Shown: positions 7,271 to 14,931 of the stretch, piece by piece
Layout of the letters: every line of letters starts with the position of its first letter
Position numbering within the stretch: the first letter of the stretch is position 1
DNA from: Crocosphaera sp.
Lineage (GTDB): Bacteria; Cyanobacteriota; Cyanobacteriia; Cyanobacteriales; Microcystaceae
Direction: 5' to 3'
Assembly (NCBI GenBank): GCA_030064935.1
Contig: JASJEA010000059.1
Location: forward strand, 1 to 41,604
DNA length: 41,604 nucleotides
Position numbers and translations under genes: made by a program
Notes under the pieces: model-generated
Told to the model about the DNA's origin: nothing
Database searches by the model: none
What the model saw: the letters and a program-made list of their open reading frames with translations, nothing else

Positions 7271-8950
7271 TTATCGGAAGACTTCTGTTTTAGAAGATAG
7301 GGAATATTCTTGTCTAATTGCTTCAGCAATTTTTGATTTTTCAGCCGATAGTTGTTGCAGCACTTCTTCTAAGATAACTTTATGTTCATCTTCGCTAATG
7401 TCTAGTTCCATGCGGATTTGTGTGAGTAGATCCAGACTTTTATGAATATCGATAGAACCGTCACTAATTGACTCTTTAACGATACCTTTATAAGCTTGTA
7501 GACGTTTTTGTTTATCAAACCCAGGCAAAATTTGAGCCAAAATATAAACTTCGTCTGCATCGAGATCATCAAGGGATCTTCCTTCCAAAAATTGGTCAAT
7601 ATTTAGTTTCAGTTTACCGAGTTGTTTACGAAGACGACTGGCTAAACTTTCTCGCTGATAAACATGGGGATTTCTTGGCCAAGTTCTATATAACCAGAGA
7701 CTGCTAAGAATTCCAATCATTATCGGGAATAGATATTCTAATTGAATAGGCAACATCCGAACAAAATTACGACCCGCAAAAATGAAGAAGAAATTAAAAA
7801 TCAAGAAAGTTACTAGGGTAAACATACGATGACGAACTATTTCATTATTCACCAATTTGTGGTTACGAAATAGATAAGCCTTGTAACGTTTTTCTACTTT
7901 CTTACCTAACCAATAACCAGCTAAACCAAAGGAGCCAATGGTTAAAGGCGCAGCTATTAATTTGGGAATCGCAATGGGATGGCCAAAGAGGTAAAATCCT
8001 GGACGGAGTAAATTCGCCAACTGATTTTCTTCATGAGCCCAAACCCCAGACATATAATATTCCCAATTGCCTGCATAAAGGTAATAGTAAACAAAGTAAC
8101 CAATTACTAACCCAAAATAAGCATAATAGAGCCATTGTTGTTCGGGCTTAGTAATATTTTCCCAGTAGCTCTTTTCGGCATCAATATCCATACAAGTCGT
8201 TTTACAAGCAACACAGTTACTATATTCTTGTCCTTCGGAATCGACACCACGACACATAGATTGTGTTATTTTCTGACGTTTTCCTTCATGAGCGGTACTA
8301 TTTAGTAATGCTCTTGGTTCTCCATAAATTTTTTGGACAGGAGCCATGGGACAAAAATAGTGACACCAAGATTTACCTCCATAGAGATAACCCACTAACA
8401 TCGAGGCTAAAATTACACCAATCAAAAACAAACCCAAGACAAGTCGGTCGGAATTAACAAACAAAATTCTCGCATTTATTCCTAGGTAAAAAAGTCCTAA
8501 CTGTAGATATAAATGATTACGACTTAACCAGGAATTTTTATCAACCTTTATGAGTTCATAACGAGTTCTTCCTGTCTTAGAATCAACGCGCTTACGATGT
8601 CTTTGCCACCCCAATGCACGAGGAATTTGAGAGAGAAAAGATAAAGGACAAATACGCCGCCATAGCTCATGGCCTCCAATCATTAAAATGAAGACACCTG
8701 CCGGCACAATCAGGCCCCAAAATAAAGCTGCTCCCATAGCAAAAGGTTGTTCACTTAAGCAAATCCCTTGTACTTTCACACATTCCAATTCTGTGATTTT
8801 GTCAATGGTAAAAGGACTCCAAGTAGTTTGCGGTTGGGTTAACCAAGGAGAAATTGGGTCATAGAATAAAGAAGCAATGAGTAATAACCAACTGAGGGTT
8901 AAAACCCATCTAAGTAGGTGCATGTATTTTTCAGAAATTCTGTTAAACAT
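7271..8950 (-). CDS. Multi-spanning membrane 4Fe-4S protein (NapH/NosR-like polyferredoxin) with helical C-terminal domain
   Basis: The 559-residue protein has at least eight hydrophobic helices spread between residues 12 and 420. Cysteine motifs characteristic of membrane-bound polyferredoxins are present: RRICPLSF (Cys101), WCHYFCPMAPVQ (Cys196, Cys200), and Cys233 followed by NCVACKTTC (Cys246, 249, 253), enough for one clear [4Fe-4S] cluster. The probable role is electron transfer across or along a membrane. The last 120 residues are soluble; the stretch SDGSIDIHKSLDLLTQIR followed by MELDISEDEH recalls TerB-like helical domains. No quinone- or flavin-binding partner gene is adjacent. The ATG start is clear, although its upstream region is long and contains a 20-base palindrome. 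The biological substrate is unknown. Confidence 0.75.
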   Translation of the reverse strand: MFNRISEKYMHLLRWVLTLSWLLLIASLFYDPISPWLTQPQTTWSPFTIDKITELECVKVQGICLSEQPFAMGAALFWGLIVPAGVFILMIGGHELWRRICPLSFLSQIPRALGWQRHRKRVDSKTGRTRYELIKVDKNSWLSRNHLYLQLGLFYLGINARILFVNSDRLVLGLFLIGVILASMLVGYLYGGKSWCHYFCPMAPVQKIYGEPRALLNSTAHEGKRQKITQSMCRGVDSEGQEYSNCVACKTTCMDIDAEKSYWENITKPEQQWLYYAYFGLVIGYFVYYYLYAGNWEYYMSGVWAHEENQLANLLRPGFYLFGHPIAIPKLIAAPLTIGSFGLAGYWLGKKVEKRYKAYLFRNHKLVNNEIVRHRMFTLVTFLIFNFFFIFAGRNFVRMLPIQLEYLFPIMIGILSSLWLYRTWPRNPHVYQRESLASRLRKQLGKLKLNIDQFLEGRSLDDLDADEVYILAQILPGFDKQKRLQAYKGIVKESISDGSIDIHKSLDLLTQIRMELDISEDEHKVILEEVLQQLSAEKSKIAEAIRQEYSLSSKTEVFR

Positions 8951-9038
8951 AGTCTTTAAGTCCTCGATAGAGATTAGAAAAACTCAATAAAACCTGAGAA
9001 ATTTTTTGAATGTTGTGTTTAGTTGAGTTCAATATAAG

Positions 9039-9058
9039 GTAAGTTGTCGACAACTTAC
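9039..9058. promoter_or_regulatory. Perfect 20-base palindrome, possible operator
   Basis: GTAAGTTGTC is followed immediately by its exact reverse complement. It lies about 90 bases upstream of the polyferredoxin ATG. A symmetric site without a loop is more like a dimeric-repressor operator than an RNA hairpin. A related half (AAGTAAGTTGTCTACAA) occurs at about 4327-4343, upstream of ftsI. No regulator can be named. Confidence 0.4.
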
Positions 9059-9670
9059 ACAATAAGAAGTCTCAAAGCCTCAATTCTCTGTCTTGAGTGG
9101 TGACTGTACGTGGAGAAAAACTCCCACATAGATAGTCCTGTTGCATATCACACTGGCCATAGGACTGCAAACAGCACACTCACTCATTGAAAAAATCATC
9201 ACTCCAAACACCGAACCCTGAACACTGAACTCAAGTTGGTGTTAGTAGGCAGGGAACTTAAACCCTATCATATTAGGAAAACTAGCTAAACGGTAGCCGA
9301 GTTTTCACGCAACTGATTGAACCTTTTGCAGGGATTGTAGTTGTTCTAAAGACTAAAACAAGGTTAGGGTCCCATCAACACCACTATTCTAACAACCCCT
9401 TGATTGCTTTGACCATAGATTTTTAGGGTTTTAAGGTCTGAACTTAAATGAACAAAAATAGAACTTATTAATATTTTTTAAAATAAAGGTAGTCGGATTG
9501 AATTTCTAGAAAAAAGGCAATGCCAGATTGTTAGCTGTCTAAGGTAAGTTTGGGTGGCTCAAAGGCTGAACAATATTTTCAAAGTGTTAATAGGATAGTC
9601 TTTTCTGCTTAATCCTCTCAAGTTAGTAGCGATTTTCAATTTGGATAATTTGCGGAGTCTGGGATGAGTC

Positions 9671-9700
9671 TTCGTATTTTCACCAAAGTGGAAATACGGA
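9671..9700 (+). other. 13-bp hairpin in the leader region of the kinase-like gene
   Basis: TTCGTATTTTCAC (9671-9683) pairs with GTGGAAATACGGA (9688-9700) around CAAA, with two G-U pairs on the plus-strand RNA. It lies about 145 bases upstream of the kinase-like ATG. No T-run follows, so it is not a standard terminator; a leader-RNA structure is possible. Confidence 0.45.
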
Positions 9701-9842
9701 TAATCCTTGTGAGCCATCGATTTTATCTTCTTATTTTAATTCCCTAAACTTGAGTAGACATTTTGGTATTTTTAGGACAAACTGTAAATCAATCACCCAA
9801 TGTTTCAAGTTTTAACCTTTAGGCCTTAACACTTATATAAAA

Positions 9843-11282
9843 ATGAGATTCCTGATCAATTCCATCCAAAAGTTAGCGAAGACTTCTCCATTTTTTCAAC
9901 GTTTTTCTCCCGAAAAACAAGTATATTCGGATGCACTCCAACAAGTTCAGAAAAATAGTGAGTTACTAGCAGATTATCTTAAAGCTGATGAAGAGGTGGT
10001 AGGATTTGGAGAAGGAGGAAGCGAGTCTATGACTCTTTTCCTTCAACAACCCAGTCGTGAAAAATTTGTTCGTAAAGTCTTAAGTGAGCGTCTCATTACT
10101 GCTCAGTGGAGCAGAGATGGGCAGGGTGTAATGTTACCTCCTTGTACTAAAGCAATGAGACAAACTCAATATTTACAAGGTCTCCCCGACTCGGTTAGAC
10201 CTTATTTTCCCCAGGTTTTAGACGTAATCGAACGCCAAAAAACTACACAAAAAAAGGGAAAAAATCTAACTTATCAGGAATATATCTATGATATGAGTTT
10301 TGTGCCTGGGATTGAAGTCAGTCAATTCATCAGAAAGTACCAGCCTTCAAAGGAAGTTGTTGCAGCACTTTACTACATCATCTTCCAACTTCAAAACAAC
10401 AAAATTCATTCTCAGCGTCGTCGCCAACCTTCTGAGCCAACCTTAGAACCTTCTTACTTTACCAAGATAGAAAAACGTCTGGCTTTAGCCCAAGAAACCG
10501 CACCAAAAACCTTTGGAGACAGTCTTCTTAAAACAGAAGAAATTGTCATTAATGGGCGAAAAATGAGAAATGTCTCCGCTTTGTTGCGGGAATTTCGCCA
10601 GAATGAAGCCTATCAGCAAATCCTCGAACCCAGATTCCATAGTTTGGTCATGGGAGATACCAACACAGAAAACATCAAAATTGGCAACATTGAACCTTTA
10701 TTAAGGGAATACCAAGATTTTTCAGTGACTAATCCTCCTTTCACTGCCGAAGAACTAGAAATTCGTTTTCTAGATCCTCGTGCCATTGGTTTTCATGAAA
10801 ATGGTGTGGATACTGGTTCGGATGATCATATGTACGATAATAAGCCTTGGCACAATAGTTTAGGTAATTATGACCTCATTCACGGAGAGCATTTTGATGT
10901 TTTCTACTGGTCTAGTGGCGATACTCCTGTCATCTTAATCGATGAACATGAAGATCATCCTTACGTTTATTCCTACCTAGGGATTGAAAAATACTTTAGT
11001 GAAGTTATGAATGCCGCTTGGGACTTAAATAATCCTGAGTCTGATATTAATCGCAATGATCCTTATTGGTTAGTACGCTTTGTCTTTATCATGGGGACTC
11101 ATTTCATGGCTATGCCTCCTTTCCACTTCAGCAAAAATAAGGAGGGCATTTTGATCGATGAAGCATCTCATCAGAAACGCCCCCTAGCTATTTATGCTGA
11201 AGGTATCAAGTGGTTGAATCTGGCCGTGGATATGCTTGAAGGGAAGGTTAAGGATTTTCATGGCATTCCTGTTAATCTTTAA
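9843..11282 (+). CDS. Divergent kinase-fold (APH-like) phosphotransferase candidate
   Basis: I do not recognise a named family for this 479-residue protein, but the sequence has the ordered marks of a protein-kinase-like/aminoglycoside phosphotransferase fold. A glycine-rich segment GFGEGGSE (54-61) is followed by KFVRKVL, with Lys74 or Lys78 as candidate ATP-anchoring lysine. A hinge-like YDMSFVPGIEVSQFI is at 149-163. The catalytic-loop-like MGDTNTENIKI has Asp272 and Asn277, and IRFLDPRAIG has Asp311 as metal ligand. APH-like kinases of polysaccharide clusters typically show GDxxxxNI followed by DPR, as here. The last 160 residues (HEDHPYVYSYLGIEKYF and so on) are extra. There is no signal peptide. 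It is a single-gene unit with an ATG after TATAAAA. The substrate is unknown. Confidence 0.65.
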   Translation: MRFLINSIQKLAKTSPFFQRFSPEKQVYSDALQQVQKNSELLADYLKADEEVVGFGEGGSESMTLFLQQPSREKFVRKVLSERLITAQWSRDGQGVMLPPCTKAMRQTQYLQGLPDSVRPYFPQVLDVIERQKTTQKKGKNLTYQEYIYDMSFVPGIEVSQFIRKYQPSKEVVAALYYIIFQLQNNKIHSQRRRQPSEPTLEPSYFTKIEKRLALAQETAPKTFGDSLLKTEEIVINGRKMRNVSALLREFRQNEAYQQILEPRFHSLVMGDTNTENIKIGNIEPLLREYQDFSVTNPPFTAEELEIRFLDPRAIGFHENGVDTGSDDHMYDNKPWHNSLGNYDLIHGEHFDVFYWSSGDTPVILIDEHEDHPYVYSYLGIEKYFSEVMNAAWDLNNPESDINRNDPYWLVRFVFIMGTHFMAMPPFHFSKNKEGILIDEASHQKRPLAIYAEGIKWLNLAVDMLEGKVKDFHGIPVNL

Positions 11283-11326
11283 GCTGAGTTCAAAAGCCCT
11301 TTAGAGAAGGCTTCTAAGTAGTCTAA

Positions 11327-11345
11327 GGTGGGCAACGCCCACCCC
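11327..11345. repeat. GGTGGGCAACGCCCACCCC palindromic repeat
   Basis: GGTGGGC and GCCCACC form a 7-bp stem around a short centre. It is 45 bases after the kinase-like stop and immediately beyond the 3' end of the DUF29 remnant. A near-identical copy is at 11821-11840, and a relative forms part of the terminator at 26392. Such GGGTGGGCANTGCCCACCC elements are widespread intergenic repeats of cyanobacteria. Confidence 0.7.
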
Positions 11346-11363
11346 ACTGTTTTAATCATTAAT

Positions 11364-11812
11364 CTAGCTTTTCGGAAACCAATTAATATTTAATAACTCT
11401 TCCAAAGAGTAAATATATTCCGAGGGAAACTCAACCTCAAAGTTAGTTTTTTGGTTGACATAAGCTAAAGCATATTCATAAAGCGATGATAATTCTTTTG
11501 GTAAATTATTTTGCAAATAAGTGGTTAATTTTCGTTTTAATTGTGTGCGAAACCCTGCAATGTCTGCTCTCCAGTCATATTTATTGTATTGATATGCGAG
11601 CAATATTGGAGTAGTAATAAATGGCGTATAACTTGTTCTAAAAGAGTTTTTACTGCATTCTTTTCACTCCTACCCAATGGTTCTAATTCCTCAATTAAAT
11701 TATCTAAATCTAACTCGTTATAGCGACCTGATTTTAAGCTTTTAACAGTTTCTTCAAGCCATTAGTTAAAATCAATTTCATATAATTTTTGTAAATTAGT
11801 AATAATAGTCAT
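11364..11812 (-). pseudogene. DUF29 family pseudogene with stop and frameshift
   Basis: Reading from the ATG at 11810-11812, the frame gives MTIITNLQKLYEIDFN, a TAA stop, then WLEETVKSLKSGRYNELDL and DNLIEELEPLGRSEKNA, which is the conserved DUF29 N-terminal half. At about 11600 the frame reads LLLLQYC; the rest of the family sequence (LAYQYNKYDWRADI ... YIYSLEELLNINWFP) continues in another frame. One extra G would restore QYWLAYQYNKYDW. So there is one nonsense codon near residue 17 and one single-base deletion. DUF29 proteins are short cyanobacterial proteins of unknown function present in many copies. The remnant is enclosed by two copies of one palindromic repeat. The C-terminal fragment alone has only a TTG start and is unlikely to be made. 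Confidence 0.85.
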
Positions 11813-11820
11813 GATCAAAA

Positions 11821-11840
11821 AGGTGGGCATTGCCCACCCT
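11821..11840. repeat. GGTGGGCATTGCCCACCC palindromic repeat
   Basis: GGTGGGCA pairs with TGCCCACC; this is the best-conserved form of the repeat also seen at 11327. It lies between the DUF29 remnant start and the stop of the NDH-2 gene (both minus strand), so it may also act as the NDH-2 terminator. Confidence 0.75.
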
Positions 11841-11846
11841 ACTATT

Positions 11847-13205
11847 TTAGCGAGTCACAGAGATAGCCTTTTCTGTTGATTCTTGAGAAGTTTCTTGGGG
11901 TTTTGTTTTGCGTTTTCCTTCACCAACCCCAGTAACTAAACGTGCGCCACGACCTCGTGTAAAATAATTCCAGCCCCATTGAACCATAACGACTAATTTA
12001 TTATCAAATTCAATGAGATAGTAAATGTGCGCCCAAACCCAAATAAACCAAGCTAAGAAACCTGATAGTTTAGTAAACCCTAAATTAGCCACGGCCTTAT
12101 TTTGACCAATCACAGCCATATTACCGTAGTCTTTATAGACAAATTGAGGTAAGGTCTCTCCTTGTAAGCGTTGCTTGATTAATTTAGCAATATAAGCCCC
12201 TTGCTGCATCGCCACTGGTGCAACTCCAGGTAAGGGGCGTTCCCCTTGGTGGGGAAAATTGGCTAAATCCCCAATCACAAAAATGTCGGAATATCCAGGA
12301 ATACTGAGGTCAGGTTCTACTACCACCCTTCCTGCTCGATCTAGTTCTGCTCCAGTGCGTTCTGCTAAGATTTTACCCATTCTCGACGCTTTGACACCGG
12401 CAGCCCATAAAATGGTACGAGAGTTAATTTGTTTAATCTGTTCCCCTTGACGAACTGTTACCACATGGTCATTAATATCCGTGACAAGAGATTGGGTTTG
12501 TATCGTTACTCCTAAATGGCGTAAATCTTCTGCTGCTTTTGCTGATAACTCAGGGGGATAAGGAGGTAAGACCCGATCTAACCCTTCAATGAGTAAAATT
12601 TTGGCTTCTTTGGGATCAATACTACGAAAATCACCTGCTAACGCCCCGTGAGCAATTTCTGCGATCGCCCCTGCTAGTTCTACCCCGGTTGGACCTCCTC
12701 CGACGATAACAAAGGTTAACCAAGCTTGACGTTTAAGGGGATCGGTTTCCTTTTCGGCTGCTTCAAAAGCCATAAAAATGCGGCGGCGAATTTCTATTGC
12801 ATCCTCAATAGTCTTTAAACCGGGGGCTAAGGGTTCCCATTGATCATTCCCAAAATAATGATGACTAACCCCTGTGGCTAAGACTAACATATCGTAGGGA
12901 ATGGGTTCATGATTATCTAAGATAACCTCTTTTTTCTCTGGATCGATGTCGATAGCATGATCCAAAAGAACTTTAGTATTTTTATGGTGACTTAATACTA
13001 AGCGTAGGGGGGAAGCAATATCTGCGGGGGAAAGAGCTCCTGTGGCTACTTGATACAGTAAGGGTTGAAAGAGGTGAAAATTGCGTTTATCAATGAGGGT
13101 TACTTCCACAGAGGTGTTTTTTAGGTCTTTCGCCGTATATAAACCTCCAAAACCACCACCGACAATCACAACTTTAGCTTGCTTTGTCAAGGTTTTACCG
13201 TTCAT
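11847..13205 (-). CDS. Type 2 NADH dehydrogenase (NDH-2)
   Basis: The 452-residue flavoprotein oxidises NAD(P)H and reduces quinone without pumping protons. The FAD-binding Rossmann motif VVIVGGGFGGLYTA starts at residue 12, followed by RNFHLFQPLLYQVATG, a hallmark of NDH-2. A second dinucleotide fold FVIVGGGPTGVELAGAI binds NAD(P)H, and the C-terminal FVIGDLANF contacts FAD. Near the C-terminus, hydrophobic FLAWFIWVWAHIYYLIEF probably attaches the enzyme to the membrane. I chose the ATG at 13205, preceded by CAGGAG; a TTG at 13256 would add 17 residues without a ribosome binding site. Cyanobacteria carry several NDH-2 paralogues thought to sense or balance quinone redox state; which one this is cannot be settled here. 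Confidence 0.92.
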   Translation of the reverse strand: MNGKTLTKQAKVVIVGGGFGGLYTAKDLKNTSVEVTLIDKRNFHLFQPLLYQVATGALSPADIASPLRLVLSHHKNTKVLLDHAIDIDPEKKEVILDNHEPIPYDMLVLATGVSHHYFGNDQWEPLAPGLKTIEDAIEIRRRIFMAFEAAEKETDPLKRQAWLTFVIVGGGPTGVELAGAIAEIAHGALAGDFRSIDPKEAKILLIEGLDRVLPPYPPELSAKAAEDLRHLGVTIQTQSLVTDINDHVVTVRQGEQIKQINSRTILWAAGVKASRMGKILAERTGAELDRAGRVVVEPDLSIPGYSDIFVIGDLANFPHQGERPLPGVAPVAMQQGAYIAKLIKQRLQGETLPQFVYKDYGNMAVIGQNKAVANLGFTKLSGFLAWFIWVWAHIYYLIEFDNKLVVMVQWGWNYFTRGRGARLVTGVGEGKRKTKPQETSQESTEKAISVTR

Positions 13206-13560
13206 AACTGTTTTAAACTCCTGTTTCCTTACTGATAATGTCAAGGGAATTCCCAATAAACTTTCTTAGTTTAACTCATAATGTCTTAACAATAAGTTAC
13301 TGATTTAACTTATGTTCGCAGTTGGGATTTTTTCAGTCCCTTGGTGAAGGCTGAAAAATCACATCAATTGTCAGTTATCCATTATCTATTTATAAGTTTT
13401 TTTGATAGATTATATAAATAAAAATAATGAAATATTTTGGCTAAAAAAATTGATTATTTTTAGCCTAACCTCTTTTTGAGTCATAGTATTGTAATTTAAA
13501 CTTTACTTTGTTGATGTGTTATTAACTATCAAGGATGATGTGATTGTGTACAATAAGTCT

Positions 13561-13690
13561 ATTTTGATTTAATTGGAACAGTATTCAGTAGTCTTAATAC
13601 TACCACTGACCGAAAACAAGGGTTCCAAGCCTCCAAATTTAATGATCGGTAATTCTAAATTATACATTTTGATTGACCTTGTTTTTTTAT
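13561..13690 (+). ncRNA. Candidate small RNA containing the GTTCCAAGCCTCC repeat
   Basis: This is inference. A possible -10 box TACAAT is at 13549-13554, without a good -35. The RNA would contain a small hairpin (GTAGT ... ACTAC, near 13589-13604), then a closing stem AAAACAAGG (13613-13621) with CCTTGTTTT (13677-13685) that encloses the GTTCCAAGCCTCC repeat, and would end in a T-run at 13682-13688. Two further plus-strand terminator-like hairpins follow. No protein-coding gene on that strand needs these terminators. The alternative is a non-transcribed repeat with fortuitous folding. Confidence 0.35.
13622..13675. repeat. GTTCCAAGCCTCC dispersed repeat, copy 3
   Basis: GTTCCAAGCCTCCAA (13622-13636), GGTAATTCTAAATT (13648-13661) and GATTG (13671-13675) match the copy at 5468 with similar spacing. 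The bases between the blocks differ. In the minus-strand reading both copies give a similar peptide (LELP, four residues, GGLE), but no gene context supports translation. Confidence 0.6.
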
Positions 13691-13720
13691 AAACATTAGT
13701 TATGATTAATGTTTATTTTT
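13689..13720 (+). terminator. AT-rich hairpin with plus-strand T-run
   Basis: ATAAACATTA (13689-13698) pairs perfectly with TAATGTTTAT (13707-13716) and is followed by TTTTA. It is AT-rich, so it is weak as a terminator. Confidence 0.4.
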
Positions 13721-13727
13721 ATGATTG

Positions 13728-13763
13728 GGGATACTATTAATAGTATCCCTATTTTCTTTTTTT
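13728..13763 (+). terminator. Perfect 22-base palindrome followed by a T-rich tract
   Basis: GGGATACTATT is followed directly by its reverse complement, then TATTTTCTTTTTTT. The T-tract is only on the plus-strand side. It lies just beyond the stop of the minus-strand glycosylase gene, so it might also mark the end of that transcript, but its orientation fits a plus-strand RNA better. Confidence 0.5.
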
Positions 13764-13772
13764 AGAACTATT

Positions 13773-14393
13773 CTAATATTGTACAGGTAAAGGATCAAGA
13801 CTCCGCCAAAGATACCATGTTGCTACTGTACGATAAGGTTTCCAAGGTTTTGAAAGTTCCACAATTTGTTCTTTAGTTAAGGGTTTTTCTTTCCCATAAT
13901 GATGTTGAATGGCATTGATAAGTCCTAAATCACTAACAGGAAAAATATCCGGTCGGTGTAAATAAAAAATCAAAAACATTTGCGCAGTCCAAGGGCCAAT
14001 TCCTTTGATAGATGTTAATTCTTTGCTTACTTCAATATCACTCATCTCTTCCCAAGTTTGGGGATTTAAAACACCCTGCTCAAATCCTTGACAAATATTA
14101 GTAATGTAGCTAACTTTTTGACGAGATAATCCACATTGACGTAAAGCTTTTTCATCGGCAGCTAAATAATTTTTAATAGAAATATTGCCTAGTAAAGATT
14201 CCAGTCTTTCACTGATAGCATTAGCTGCATTGACAGAAATTTGCTGCCCTATAATAGCTTTAACTAATGTCAAAAAAGCATCGTTATAATTAATCATTAT
14301 TTCTGAGGGATATGAAGAAATTAAATAAGCTAAAACATTATCTTTTTCTGTTAAATAATTCTTTGCTTGCTGCCAATAATTAGTACAATTCAT
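13773..14393 (-). CDS. DNA-3-methyladenine glycosylase II (AlkA-type, HhH-GPD)
   Basis: The 206-residue enzyme should remove alkylated bases in base excision repair. The helix-hairpin-helix motif LTSIKGIGPWTAQMFLIF (126-143) is followed by the Gly/Pro-rich FPVSDLG segment with catalytic Asp155. The N-terminal AFLTLVKAIIGQQISVNAA (39-57) is the conserved first helix pair of HhH-GPD glycosylases. There are no C-terminal cysteines for an iron-sulfur cluster, which excludes EndoIII/MutY. The length matches the short AlkA form that lacks the N-terminal TBP-like domain. The ATG start follows AGATGTT with only a weak ribosome binding site. It is monocistronic. Confidence 0.9.
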   Translation of the reverse strand: MNCTNYWQQAKNYLTEKDNVLAYLISSYPSEIMINYNDAFLTLVKAIIGQQISVNAANAISERLESLLGNISIKNYLAADEKALRQCGLSRQKVSYITNICQGFEQGVLNPQTWEEMSDIEVSKELTSIKGIGPWTAQMFLIFYLHRPDIFPVSDLGLINAIQHHYGKEKPLTKEQIVELSKPWKPYRTVATWYLWRSLDPLPVQY

Positions 14394-14549
14394 AACATCT
14401 AAATATATATCAAAAGTTTCTTGTTTATCTAGCTTAACATCTTTTTTTAAGAAGTGATTTAAACTAAAATTATATCTTACTAAAACTCATGAATCTAAAA
14501 GTTGTTATATAATGAGTATAATCAACTTAATTAAGCAAGGGTATAAATA

Positions 14550-14897
14550 ATGGATTTATTAATTTCTTGGCTCATTACAGCCATTAGTTTATTAATTATT
14601 GCGCAACTACCTATTGGTGTTGAAGTAGATAATTTTGGTAAAGCATTAGTATCTGCTATTGTTTTTGGTCTTCTTAATGCAATAATCAAACCAATTTTGG
14701 TAGTCTTAACGATTCCTATCACAATATTAACATTGGGCTTATTTGGGTTTATTATTAATGCCATTATTTTTGGTTTAGCTGCTGCCTTAGTTCAAGGCTT
14801 TCGTTTACGTTATGGATTTTGGAGTGCTATTTTTGGCTCAATTTGCTTAAGTTTTGTTAATGGTATTTTATCTCAAATAATAGCATCAGCAAGTTAA
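14550..14897 (+). CDS. Small membrane protein, phage holin family 4 / YvlD-like
   Basis: The 115-residue protein consists almost entirely of four hydrophobic helices. The pattern NFGKALVSAIVFGLLNAIIKP (two parts, residues about 30-50) followed by LTIPITILTLGLFGFIINA is the signature of the family annotated as phage holin family 4, which in bacteria is a chromosomal membrane protein of unknown role rather than a lysis gene. There is no phage context. The ATG has AAGG eleven bases upstream. A weak terminator hairpin follows at 14932. Confidence 0.85.
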   Translation: MDLLISWLITAISLLIIAQLPIGVEVDNFGKALVSAIVFGLLNAIIKPILVVLTIPITILTLGLFGFIINAIIFGLAAALVQGFRLRYGFWSAIFGSICLSFVNGILSQIIASAS

Positions 14898-14931
14898 TTA
14901 AACTTAATAGAATATTATTATAAAAAGTAAC

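Larger units (their letters stand above)
8951..9842. other. 890-base divergent spacer with palindrome and hairpin
   Basis: No open frame with recognisable content was found. The spacer separates the minus-strand polyferredoxin gene from the plus-strand kinase-like gene, so it should hold two promoters. Structure that can be seen: a perfect palindrome at 9039-9058, a degenerate GAACACTGAAC-type short repeat near 9208-9232, and a 13-bp hairpin at 9671-9700. It is also A/T-rich near 9465-9490. Known housekeeping RNAs (tmRNA, SRP RNA, RNase P RNA, tRNA) were looked for by eye and not found. Confidence 0.4.
13206..13772. other. 570-base AT-rich spacer with plus-strand terminator-like hairpins
   Basis: No protein gene is apparent. 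Both flanking genes are on the minus strand, yet hairpins near the right side (13689-13720 and 13728-13763) are followed by T-runs on the plus strand. A further AT-rich hairpin, GGCTAAAAA with TTTTTAGCC, is at 13439-13465. The third copy of the GTTCCAAGCCTCC repeat is at 13622. The NDH-2 promoter must lie near 13210-13330. The simplest reading is a small plus-strand transcript in the right half of the spacer. Confidence 0.45.

Noticed and set aside
11364-11603. Stand-alone 79-codon gene
   Set aside because: The only start is TTG and the sequence is the C-terminal half of a DUF29 protein whose N-terminal half lies upstream in another frame, so it is part of a pseudogene.
12661-12668. GCGATCGC as a regulatory operator
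   Set aside because: It is the HIP1 octamer, found across genes in cyanobacteria, and lies inside the NDH-2 coding region.
14550-14897. Prophage indicated by a holin-type gene
   Set aside because: The family name is misleading; no other phage genes, att sites or integrase are near, and the family is a common chromosomal membrane protein.
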